Positions 1-5,715 of a stretch of DNA of 6,658 nucleotides are shown piece by piece (the stretch's first letter is position 1; the number at the start of each line of letters is the position of its first letter). This DNA is from an uncultured Solobacterium sp. (GTDB lineage: Bacteria > Bacillota_I > Bacilli_A > Erysipelotrichales > Erysipelotrichaceae). The stretch lies in assembly GCA_927911475.1 (NCBI GenBank), contig CAKMPP010000033.1, forward strand, positions 1-6,658, given 5' to 3'. The notes below the pieces were generated by a model. The model was not told the DNA's origin, made no database searches, and worked only from the letters and a program-made list of their open reading frames with translations. Both the position numbers and the translations under genes were made by a program.

Positions 1-1
1 G

Positions 2-67
2 GTGAAAGAAATGGTGGTTTTTAAGACTTTGATTGAGACAATACGGATTATTCTAGTTTTTATGTAA
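2..67 (+). other. Possible 3' end of an upstream gene
   Basis: An open frame runs from the window edge to a TAA at 65-67 and reads as about 21 residues. It ends in a hydrophobic stretch (ETIRIILVFM) that could be the end of a membrane segment. Nothing diagnostic is present, and it could equally be non-coding DNA. No terminator hairpin follows before the XRE gene. Confidence 0.2.
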
Positions 68-97
68 TGAAAAACGATATCTAGTATTCCTATAGTT

Positions 98-119
98 CAG
101 TATAAAAAACCAGTATAAA
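98..119 (+). promoter_or_regulatory. Direct repeat CAGTATAAA x2, possible operator of the XRE gene
   Basis: The 9-mer CAGTATAAA occurs at 98-106 and again at 111-119, so the copies start 13 bp apart. They lie 18-39 bp before the start codon of the XRE regulator. Such regulators often bind short AT-rich half-sites at their own promoters, so autoregulation is plausible. In DNA this AT-rich the repeat could also be chance. Confidence 0.3.
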
Positions 120-124
120 TTTTC

Positions 125-130
125 TATATT
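125..130 (+). promoter_or_regulatory. -10-like hexamer of the XRE gene (possible leaderless start)
   Basis: TATATT ends exactly six bases before the ATG at 137. The six bases between (TGAGAT) hold no convincing Shine-Dalgarno sequence. Transcription would start at or next to the A of the ATG. There is no TG extension and no good -35, so this is the weakest of the three such sites in the window. An alternative -10 is TATAAA at 114-119. Confidence 0.35.
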
Positions 131-136
131 TGAGAT

Positions 137-550
137 ATGAAGAAAACTATACAAGATGCAATGAGGTTGATGACCTATCAAATGAGAACACTAAGAATCA
201 ATCATCATATGACCCAAAAACAAATGGCAAGTATTTTGAATGTTTCGGCACAATCGATTTCTGCGTATGAAAATGGTGTGATTCGACCGGATATTGAAGT
301 GATTATGAAATATGCCGAGTATTTTAAAGTGGATATTGCATATTTGATGGGAATCAATCTATATGGCGCAATACACGACGTTCTTCCGACGCAGACAGAA
401 GCTCAGATGTTCATGGCATATCGTAGAAGACCTGCATGGATGCGAAAGGTGATACGAGAACTGTGTTTTAATGGAACGAAGTATCGTACACAAGATGAAG
501 AACAAGATTACACAATGATGCTAAGTGATTATGATGGTGAGTATAAATGA
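137..550 (+). CDS. XRE-family helix-turn-helix transcriptional regulator
   Basis: This 137-residue protein is a probable cytoplasmic DNA-binding regulator. Residues about 16-72 form a Cro/CI-type helix-turn-helix domain: the core reads MTQKQMASILNVSAQSIS, followed by AYENGVIRPDIEVI and the closing helix KVDIAYLMG. The C-terminal 65 residues (about 73-137) hold a basic patch (YRRRPAWMRKVIREL) and an acidic tail. I do not recognise them as a known ligand or protease domain. The ATG at 137 is chosen because the HTH begins soon after it; no clear ribosome binding site precedes it. The gene is convergent with rlmA and its TGA is the first bases of their shared terminator. The two CAGTATAAA repeats upstream may be its own operator. 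Phage or ICE repressors have the same N-terminal domain, but no mobile-element gene is nearby. Target genes are unknown. Confidence 0.88.
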   Translation: MKKTIQDAMRLMTYQMRTLRINHHMTQKQMASILNVSAQSISAYENGVIRPDIEVIMKYAEYFKVDIAYLMGINLYGAIHDVLPTQTEAQMFMAYRRRPAWMRKVIRELCFNGTKYRTQDEEQDYTMMLSDYDGEYK

Positions 551-577
551 AAAAGCATCTACAAGGATGCTTTTTCA
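548..577. terminator. Bidirectional intrinsic terminator between XRE gene and rlmA
   Basis: A perfect 12-bp inverted repeat has arms at 548-559 and 566-577 and a 6-base loop. The GC core GCATC/GATGC is flanked by A5 on one side and T5 on the other, so it works as a U-tailed terminator in both directions. It begins with the TGA stop of the XRE gene (548-550) and contains the TAG stop of rlmA (559-561, minus). Confidence 0.85.
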
Positions 578-1337
578 TATACACGAATACGGAACTGACA
601 AGTTATATCTAGGTTTTGTATTTCTTGTAAACGCTGCTTATCTTCAATAGCCGTCTTATAGGCATACGGTGTCATCTGAAATAATTGATATAGTGTTTCC
701 TGATCGAGTGTCGCAATATTCTCAATGATTTCATCTTGGATGAGTTGTAAGTCTATTTTGATATCCTCCATGATATTTTCATATGGTGTATCATAGAGAA
801 CTGCTTTCATCTCAAATAAGTGTTTTGGGCCAGGTGTAACGAAGATAAACTTACCACCTGGTTTTAATATACGCTGTAATTCTTCTGTTGCGGCAGGCGC
901 AAAGCAGGTGACAGCCACATCACAAGATGATTCTTCAAGCGGAAGATGGAAGATAGAAGCTACGACATACTGGGTTGATTTATCATTTTTAGAAGCGTGC
1001 TTTAAAGCATCCTTGATAAATCAAATCCATATTTTTCTTGTGCAATAAAACCATCAGTATAATAACCTTCACCACAACCTAAATCGACAAAAACTTCTGG
1101 ATGAAAAGTAGTGCTTAAGTTAACGAGATATTCTTTTAAGAAGGCATATATACCTTTTTCTAAAAACGCAGTACGTGCTTTTACCATCTCAATATTATCG
1201 CCATGAAATGGCTTATTTGACCGATATAAATTGATATATCCTTGTTTAGCATAATCAAAGTGATGGTTATTTTCACAGATTGCTTCACGGGTGGAACGAT
1301 TTAATTTTGACTGACAAATTGGACAAATTAATTTCAT
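559..1337 (-). pseudogene. rlmA: 23S rRNA (guanine-N1)-methyltransferase RlmA, frameshifted in this sequence
   Basis: RlmA-family enzymes use S-adenosylmethionine to methylate N1 of a guanine in helix 35 of 23S rRNA (G745 or G748) at the macrolide exit tunnel. The N-terminal zinc finger is intact: Cys5, Cys8, Cys21 and His25. Then come GYINLYRSNKPFHGDN and the SAM-binding motif I, FVDLGCGEG, at about 83-91. The frame breaks after residue 108 (GFDLS), near 1011-1015, where it runs into a stop at 1002. One extra T in the plus-strand TT at 1013-1014 restores KDALKHASKNDKS and joins the rest, including the CFAPAATEELQRILKPGG segment. The repaired length is 259 residues, about normal. Met at 1337 is chosen because family members begin at the zinc finger; the upstream TTG at 1379 adds unrelated residues from the operator. 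No Shine-Dalgarno precedes the ATG. G745 versus G748 specificity cannot be decided here. The break looks like a sequencing error rather than decay. Confidence 0.85.
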
Positions 1338-1343
1338 AGAAAA

Positions 1344-1352
1344 AGTATAGCA
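1344..1352 (-). promoter_or_regulatory. Extended -10 promoter of rlmA, leaderless arrangement
   Basis: On the minus strand the sequence reads TGC-TATACT (TGn extended -10, hexamer 1349-1344), then TTTTCT, then the ATG of rlmA at 1337. With normal spacing, transcription starts at the ATG itself. No standard -35 lies 16-18 bp upstream, which fits an extended -10 promoter. The TetR operator lies just upstream, so a bound repressor would cover the polymerase site. Confidence 0.55.
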
Positions 1353-1360
1353 CAAAGTAC

Positions 1361-1379
1361 TTGACTGAAAGTCAGTCAA
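1361..1379. promoter_or_regulatory. Palindromic operator, probably for the TetR regulator
   Basis: TTGACTGAAAGTCAGTCAA is a perfect 8-bp inverted repeat with a 3-base centre. Symmetric sites of this size and composition are typical TetR-family operators. It contains the -35 element of the tetR promoter and lies directly upstream of the rlmA -10 element on the other strand. Binding would therefore give autoregulation and could also control rlmA. The TetR assignment is inferred from position. Confidence 0.7.
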
Positions 1380-1389
1380 TAGTTATAGT
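1361..1389 (+). promoter_or_regulatory. Sigma-A type promoter of tetR
   Basis: A -35 TTGACT at 1361-1366 and a -10 TATAGT at 1384-1389 are separated by exactly 17 bp. Transcription would start near 1395, just before the AGGAGG ribosome binding site, leaving a leader of about 15 bases. The -35 lies inside the palindromic operator. Confidence 0.65.
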
Positions 1390-1395
1390 AGATGT

Positions 1396-1401
1396 AGGAG
1401 G
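1396..1401 (+). promoter_or_regulatory. Consensus ribosome binding site of tetR
   Basis: AGGAGG is followed by eight bases and the ATG at 1410. It fixes the tetR start and contrasts with the missing site upstream of the divergent rlmA gene. Confidence 0.85.
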
Positions 1402-1409
1402 TAATAAAA

Positions 1410-1973
1410 ATGCCAGAGAATAAAGACAACGAAGAACGAAAAAACGAGTTTATAGATGCGGCAGAAAAGCTATTTAAAGAAAATGGCATTGTAGAGACAA
1501 CAATCAGCTCCATCGTAAAAGAGATGGATGTAGCAAAAGGACTATTCTACTATTACTTCAAATCAAAAGATGATGTAATTGAAGCAATCAGTAATAAATA
1601 CAACGAAGCATTTAATGCCATGATGCAGGAGAGCATGAATAAAGAGGATTATACAGAACGTTTACAACAGTTCGTGAATAACTCTGTGAAGTCTTTCCGC
1701 GTATTACACGAAAAGCTGAATGGCGAAGATGGTGCAGATCTATCTAACTTAAGTGTTAGATCTACCTTGGAAGCGAAGAATAAAGCAATCACAGATTTAA
1801 CAAAACTATTTGATGAAGGAGTACGACTTGGTGAGTTGACATTAGACAACACGAAGTATTACGCAAACATCTTAATCAGTGGTATTGTCGAATTGATTGA
1901 CCAAGGCGAAGCTACAAATGAAGAAATCGCATTTATTATTTGGGACCTCATTGAAAGGGCCGGAAAGGACTAA
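1410..1973 (+). CDS. TetR/AcrR-family transcriptional regulator
   Basis: This 187-residue protein has the length and layout of a TetR-family repressor. Residues 9-55 form the N-terminal DNA-binding domain: helix 1 (FIDAAEKLFKENG), then TTISSIVKEMDVAKGLFYYYFKSKDDVI, which carries the family's Y-Y-F recognition-helix signature. Residues about 60-187 are the all-helical ligand-binding and dimerisation part, whose sequence does not reveal the ligand. The start is set by AGGAGG eight bases upstream. The promoter contains a perfect palindrome that is probably its operator, so autorepression is likely. The operator also faces rlmA, so the regulator may control that rRNA methyltransferase gene. The next gene, four bases downstream on the same strand, is probably cotranscribed. 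No efflux pump, a common TetR target, lies in the window. Family assignment is secure; the inducer and full regulon are unknown. Confidence 0.92.
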   Translation: MPENKDNEERKNEFIDAAEKLFKENGIVETTISSIVKEMDVAKGLFYYYFKSKDDVIEAISNKYNEAFNAMMQESMNKEDYTERLQQFVNNSVKSFRVLHEKLNGEDGADLSNLSVRSTLEAKNKAITDLTKLFDEGVRLGELTLDNTKYYANILISGIVELIDQGEATNEEIAFIIWDLIERAGKD

Positions 1974-1977
1974 GGAC

Positions 1978-2304
1978 ATGTCAGAAAATAACAAGAATGG
2001 ATTCGATGATTTAGGAAAAACAATTTCCGATTTACTAACAAACGTTACAAAGGTTGTAACAGAAAGCACAGAAGGTCTTACTTCTAAGCTAAAAGTTGAA
2101 AAGCAAAAGGCTGAAATTCGTGCTGAGATTGGTCATCACTCACGTGAACTATCTAAGTACTATGAAACATTAGGCCGTAACTACTACAATGATATTGTCA
2201 TCAATAAGAAGTCTGGTACTTATACAGAAGTAATGGACAATATCCGTACAAAAGAAAAGTTAATTGAACTCTTAAACGAAAAATTAGATGTATTAGAGAA
2301 GTAA
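1978..2304 (+). CDS. Small coiled-coil-like protein of unknown function, cotranscribed with tetR
   Basis: This 108-residue protein has no catalytic motif, signal peptide or clear membrane helix. Residues about 8-40 are rich in Ser, Thr and Lys with amphipathic periodicity. Residues 38-65 are charged helix (KQKAEIRAEIGHHSRELSKYYE), followed by an aromatic patch (LGRNYY). The C-terminus (about 82-108) is a Leu/Lys/Glu helix, KEKLIELLNEKLDVLEK, likely coiled coil. Small proteins with this helix-LGxxYY-helix layout occur in Firmicutes, but I cannot name a family. The ATG at 1978 is preferred to an upstream in-frame ATG at 1897 because the latter lies inside tetR and the 27 extra residues look like a shadow frame. 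AAAGGA at 1964-1969, at the end of tetR, is a well-spaced ribosome binding site. Its coupling to tetR suggests the same regulation. A terminator follows. Confidence 0.72.
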   Translation: MSENNKNGFDDLGKTISDLLTNVTKVVTESTEGLTSKLKVEKQKAEIRAEIGHHSRELSKYYETLGRNYYNDIVINKKSGTYTEVMDNIRTKEKLIELLNEKLDVLEK

Positions 2305-2309
2305 TAAAA

Positions 2310-2335
2310 AAGTGCGATTCTTAGGAGTCGCACTT
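2310..2335. terminator. Bidirectional intrinsic terminator between the tetR operon and queH
   Basis: Arms at 2310-2320 and 2325-2335 form an 11-bp stem with one G-T wobble and a TTAG loop. A T-rich run (2339-2344) follows on the plus strand, and an A-rich tract (2306-2311) provides the U-tail for minus-strand transcripts. The repaired stop codon of queH (TAA, 2323-2321) lies in the loop, so the hairpin overlaps the end of that gene. Confidence 0.85.
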
Positions 2336-3014
2336 ATCTTTTTTACGAGAATCATAGGAATACTTACAACCGCAATAATCTTGACGGTATAGACAATACG
2401 CATCAGAGATCTCTGTAGAATGTTGTTGGCCATTCCTTTTTTAAAATCGGAATAGAAATACTTCGTGTGTGAATATTTCTGCTGTAATGAGCGGCCAATC
2501 TCATTGAGCTTTTGAGAATCTTTTTGACGTGAGAAGGTCATGACAGTTGTAAAGTAGTCATAGCCATTTTGATCTGCATAGGCAAACGCTGCATTCATTC
2601 TCTCAGTGTAACAGGAGAAACAACGTAGCCATCCTTCAGGATCATCTTTTCTTTTTGCCAAAAGTTTTTGGTCAAAAGCATCATAGTTATAAGGCTCTAT
2701 TACCATTTAATTTCTCCATGCCATCTTTCATCCAGATACCGTTTCATATCGGATAAACGCATGTCATATTCTGAGGCTGGCCAGATGTTGGAGTTATTGT
2801 ACATAATCGTTACATCAAAGACTTCGTGAAGAAATTCCAAAGGCCAACATGCGCATACAATACAACATGCATGCAAGAGTAACTTTGGCTTTTCGTTTGT
2901 GCTGGCTTTGATGTTTTTCATCTCTTTGAGAGACTCTACATAATAGTTTGTCTTCGTGGAAGATTTACGATTTTTTAAATAGGCAATATAGGCTTCTTTT
3001 TCTTTCTCATTCAT
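2321..3014 (-). pseudogene. queH: Epoxyqueuosine reductase QueH, with two frameshifts in this sequence
   Basis: QueH (formerly DUF208) reduces epoxyqueuosine to queuosine at position 34 of tRNA, the last step of Q synthesis; it replaces cobalamin-dependent QueG in many Firmicutes. The family motifs are present in order: LLLHACCIVC with the paired Cys50-Cys51, NNSNIWPASEYDMRL, RCFSCYTERM with Cys132 and Cys135, and a C-terminal LYRQDYCGCKYS. They are spread over three frames. One missing base near 2706-2708 (TTT) ends the first part at 2700. A second, near the T6 run at 2437-2442, pushes the YCGC end out of frame. Adding one base at each restores 231 residues, stopping at 2321. The ATG at 3014 overlaps the end of queA by eight bases, implying translational coupling. 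An unrepaired product would lose the CGC motif. Both breaks fall in homopolymers and look like sequence errors. Confidence 0.88.
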
Positions 3015-4044
3015 TGGTAATTAACATACAATCGCCGAAGGAGAAGAAACGGTATTTCTCCTTTACTGCATGGCGATACGCTTCTAGAGTAAATTCATAT
3101 CCTGCAAAGGACGCAATCATCATAATCAGAGTTGATTTTGGCAGGTGGAAGTTTGTTAACATGCCATCGATCGTATGCCATTGATATCCTGGGTAGATGA
3201 ATAATTTTGTCTCACCAGAACATTCCTCAAACTTACCAAATCGATTCCATACGGACTCAAGTGTACGTACAGATGTTGTGCCAATCGCAAAGATACGTTG
3301 ACCATTAGACTTTGCAGCGTTTAATGTGTCCGCGGCTTCCTTAGACATGTAGTAAACTTCACTATGCATATCATGGTCTTCGACATCTTCTGTATTCATT
3401 GGTCTAAAAGTACCTAAACCTACATGCAATGTTACATCAACGACTGTAACACCTTTTTCTTTTAGCTTCGCAAAGATTTCATCTGTAAAGTGTAAGCCAG
3501 CAGTAGGGGCTGCAGCAGAACCTCTTACCTTGGCATAGACAGTCTGGTAACGTTCTGGGTCATTTAACTTCTCTTTGATATATGGTGGTAATGGTACATT
3601 TCCTAATTCATCTAAGATTTCATTGAAGATGCCATTGTAGATCATACGCATCTTTCGTAAACCTTTTTCGCCAATTTCTACACATTCTGCACGCAAACGT
3701 CCATCGTGGAAGGAGACAATCGCACCAAGTTTTACAACCTTCGCATTACCAACAAGACACTCCCAAACATCATCCGGAAGTTGTCGTAGAAGAAGTAACT
3801 CAACGTGAGCGCCTGTTTCTTCCTTTGTACCAAATAATCTAGCAGGGATAACACGTGTATTATTGCGTACTAGAATATCACCTGCATGCAGGTAGTCTAC
3901 AATATCGTAGAAGTGTTTGTCTTCATATTTCTTTTCTGTGTTGTGAATGACAAGCATACGAGAAGAAGTGCGATCAAGCAGTGGAGTTTGCGCAATGAGT
4001 TCTTCTGGTAAGTTGTAATCAAAATCACTTGTTTTCCATTTCAT
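3007..4044 (-). CDS. queA: S-adenosylmethionine:tRNA ribosyltransferase-isomerase QueA
   Basis: QueA transfers and isomerises the ribosyl group of S-adenosylmethionine onto preQ1 at position 34 of tRNA, giving epoxyqueuosine. The 345-residue frame is unbroken and matches the family from end to end: SDFDYNLPEELIAQTPL at the start, NNTRVIPARLFG, PLPPYIKEKL with RYQTVYAK, the strongly conserved GSAAAPTAGLHFT, HVGLGTFRPM, GTTSVRTLES, and near the end TNFHLPKSTLIMMIASFAG and FFSFGDCMLI. The ATG at 4044 is preferred to the upstream start at 4065 because family proteins begin close to the SDFDY motif and a good AGAGGA site lies seven bases upstream. It begins one base after the tgt stop and overlaps queH by eight bases, so it is the middle gene of a tgt-queA-queH operon. 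It is the only gene of the three without a frameshift. Confidence 0.97.
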   Translation of the reverse strand: MKWKTSDFDYNLPEELIAQTPLLDRTSSRMLVIHNTEKKYEDKHFYDIVDYLHAGDILVRNNTRVIPARLFGTKEETGAHVELLLLRQLPDDVWECLVGNAKVVKLGAIVSFHDGRLRAECVEIGEKGLRKMRMIYNGIFNEILDELGNVPLPPYIKEKLNDPERYQTVYAKVRGSAAAPTAGLHFTDEIFAKLKEKGVTVVDVTLHVGLGTFRPMNTEDVEDHDMHSEVYYMSKEAADTLNAAKSNGQRIFAIGTTSVRTLESVWNRFGKFEECSGETKLFIYPGYQWHTIDGMLTNFHLPKSTLIMMIASFAGYEFTLEAYRHAVKEKYRFFSFGDCMLITNE

Positions 4045-4045
4045 A

Positions 4046-5178
4046 TTAAAATCCTCTGTGGTCAAATTTCATCTTCGCAAGAGTTTCCTCTTTGAAGTCA
4101 TTAAAGCGGTCTTCTTTGATTGCTTTTCTTGCGTCTTCCATAAGCTTCACTAAGAAGCGTAAGTTATGGATAGACATGAGGCGAGTACCGAAACCTTCAT
4201 TTGTACGTTGGAGGTGATTGAGGTAAGCCTTTGTGTAGTTACGACATGTATAACAATCACACTCTGGATCAAGTGGTGTAAAGTCATTTTTATAGATGGC
4301 CTTACGGATAGAGATTCTTCCTTCACTCGTCATCAGGGTTCCATGTCTTGCGATACGAGTTGGTAGTACGCAATCACACATATCGACGTTGCGGCTAACT
4401 GCCTCTAATAAGTCATTCACTGCACCAACACCCATTAGGTATCTTGGTTTATCAAATGGCAAGGCATCAGAAGCCCACTTCACCATACGATACATTGTTT
4501 CTTTATCTTCACCAACCGATGTACCACCAATTGCATATCCAGGAAAGTTCATCTCAATTAACTTTTCAGCACAGTATTTACGAAGGTCTTCATAGTCACC
4601 ACCTTGTACAATACCAAAGAGCGCTTGTTCTTCTGGACGGGTGTGTGCTTGTTTACCACGAAGTGCCCAACGTAATGTTCTCTCTGTACTCTTTTCAACA
4701 TATTCACGTGTGGCAGGGTAAGGGATACATTCGTCAAAGACATAATGATATCAGCGCCAATCTTATTTTGAATCTGGATTGATTTTTCTGGAGAGAGGAA
4801 GAGTGTATCTCCGTTGAGAGTGTTCTTGAAGGTAACACCATCTTCTGTAATCTTACGTTGATCTGCGAGGGAGAATACTTGGAATCCTCCACTATCTGTT
4901 AACATAGGACCTTTGTAATTCATGAACTTCTGAACTCCACCAGCTTGGTCAACAATATCTTCGCCTGGTCTTAGCCATAAATGATAGGTATTAGCAAGTA
5001 CCACACCAGAACCTAAATCTTTTAGTTCTTCTGGGGATACAAATTTAACGGTTGCTTGTGTACCGACAGGCATAAACATTGGTGTTTCTACATCACCATG
5101 TGGTGTATGTAAAATACCAGTACGGGCACCGGATTGTTTACAGATATGTGTAATTTCAAAAGTAACTGGTTGTTTCAT
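4046..5178 (-). pseudogene. tgt: tRNA-guanine transglycosylase Tgt, one frameshift in this sequence
   Basis: Tgt exchanges the wobble guanine of GUN-anticodon tRNAs (Asp, Asn, His, Tyr) for preQ1, committing them to queuosine. Motifs seen: TPMFMPVGTQATVK, LTDSGGFQVFS with Asp95, FDECIPYPAT, GIVQGG, YAIGGTSVGE, the nucleophile Asp269 in CDCVLPTRIARHGT, and the zinc site CDCYTC plus the His of SIHNLRF. The frame breaks near 4736-4738 after GADIIMS. One base added to that AAA run (TTT in the gene) restores FDECIPYP and a normal 377-residue protein. The ATG at 5178 has an AAGAGGG site five bases upstream; a TTG at 5211 only adds residues encoded by the promoter. Differences from the usual Firmicute sequence are Thr220 for Leu in GGLSVGE, Cys268 for Phe before the nucleophile, and His for Asn in ARNG. 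These could alter base selection or be lineage drift. It heads the operon. Confidence 0.92.
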
Positions 5179-5201
5179 AGTTTCCCTCTTTTCCGCTATA
5201 A

Positions 5202-5210
5202 AGTATATCA
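5202..5210 (-). promoter_or_regulatory. Extended -10 promoter of the tgt-queA-queH operon
   Basis: The minus strand reads TGA-TATACT (hexamer 5207-5202), a TGn extended -10. No good -35 is present. Transcription would start near 5195, giving a leader of about 17 bases that contains the AAGAGGG ribosome binding site. This leader is too short to hold a preQ1 riboswitch. Confidence 0.55.
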
Positions 5211-5243
5211 AATATTACTTTAATTCGCTGAGAAACATCTGCG

Positions 5244-5252
5244 TGTTATAAT
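5244..5252 (+). promoter_or_regulatory. Extended -10 promoter of the membrane protein-arsR-exonuclease operon
   Basis: TGT-TATAAT is a consensus extended -10 (hexamer 5247-5252). It is followed by six bases (GTTTTT) and the ATG at 5259, so transcription would start at the ATG and the message would be leaderless. It is back to back with the tgt promoter; the two -10 hexamers are about 40 bp apart, so their polymerase sites overlap and may compete. Confidence 0.5.
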
Positions 5253-5258
5253 GTTTTT

Positions 5259-5710
5259 ATGAAATCGTAAAGAAATACGTGTAAGAAATTTACCAAAAGA
5301 TGACGTTCCTTTTTACGTTTCCAATGTAAAACCAACATCATTTTTAATGATTGCGATGATTGCTGGAATTAGTTTTTTTATGGATACGTACGTATTTACA
5401 GGTGATTGGGGTTATGGTCATCATGGTATCGTTATTCTCGCTATTAATGTTGCCAGATTGTAAACTATATGAAATCCACCAGGACTACATTGTGCTTTAC
5501 AATCGTCATGATAAATCAGAGTGTTTCATCATCTACTATGAAGATATGGTATCTTGGCATTATGAATGGAATCCAAGTTATGACCAACTCGTTATTTCAC
5601 TAGTGGATGGAAGTGTCGAAAAACAAGAAGTCTATGCGAAGTATCGTATAGAGAAATGGTTAAATTCTTTAGCACCAGGCAAGCAAGCGAAAAAGAATCA
5701 TAGAAAGTAG
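5259..5710 (+). pseudogene. Small two-helix membrane protein of unknown function, frameshifted in this sequence
   Basis: I do not recognise the family. A coherent protein of about 149 residues appears if two single bases are removed. The first break is at codon 2-3 (AAA at 5262-5264): as written the ATG reads only Met-Lys-Ser-stop, while one A fewer gives NRKEIRVRNLPKDDVPFYV. The second is between 5373 and 5411, most simply in the T7 run 5373-5379; it joins MIAMIAGISF to LWIRTYLQVIGVMVIMV. The repaired product has a short basic N-terminus, two hydrophobic helices (about residues 27-43 and 50-67), and a soluble C-terminal part of about 80 residues. That part alternates strand-like segments (YIVLYN, ECFIIYYEDMVSWHY, QLVISLVDGSV) and ends in a helix and a basic tail, which could be a small PH-like fold. 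arsR follows after five bases, so cotranscription is likely. The downstream part 5420-5710 is the surest; the start is the least sure. Confidence 0.55.
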
Positions 5711-5715
5711 GGAGT

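Noticed and set aside
1742..1761. Inverted repeat ATCTAAC/GTTAGAT with a 6-base spacer inside tetR
   Set aside because: It is within conserved coding sequence, unlike the promoter palindrome, and has no T tail; most likely chance, although a secondary binding site cannot be excluded.
1649..2069. Minus-strand open frames opposite tetR and the small protein gene
   Set aside because: They are antisense to well-supported genes, lack ribosome binding sites, and their Ser/Phe/Val-rich products look like reverse-complement shadows.
2700..3014. QueH as two natural overlapping genes, or programmed frameshifting at the ATGGTAA overlap
   Set aside because: No slippery heptamer is seen, a second break occurs 270 bases on, and one missing base in a homopolymer explains each; error is simpler.
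2948..3184. Plus-strand open frame opposite queH and queA
   Set aside because: It lies antisense to conserved enzyme coding sequence and has no domain or start signal.
4166..4782. Three overlapping plus-strand open frames opposite tgt
   Set aside because: All are antisense to tgt, whose motifs are unambiguous; their products have no recognisable features.
5179..5258. preQ1 riboswitch ahead of the queuosine operon
   Set aside because: The predicted leader is about 17 bases and the region holds two -10 elements; there is no room for an H-type pseudoknot aptamer on the transcript.
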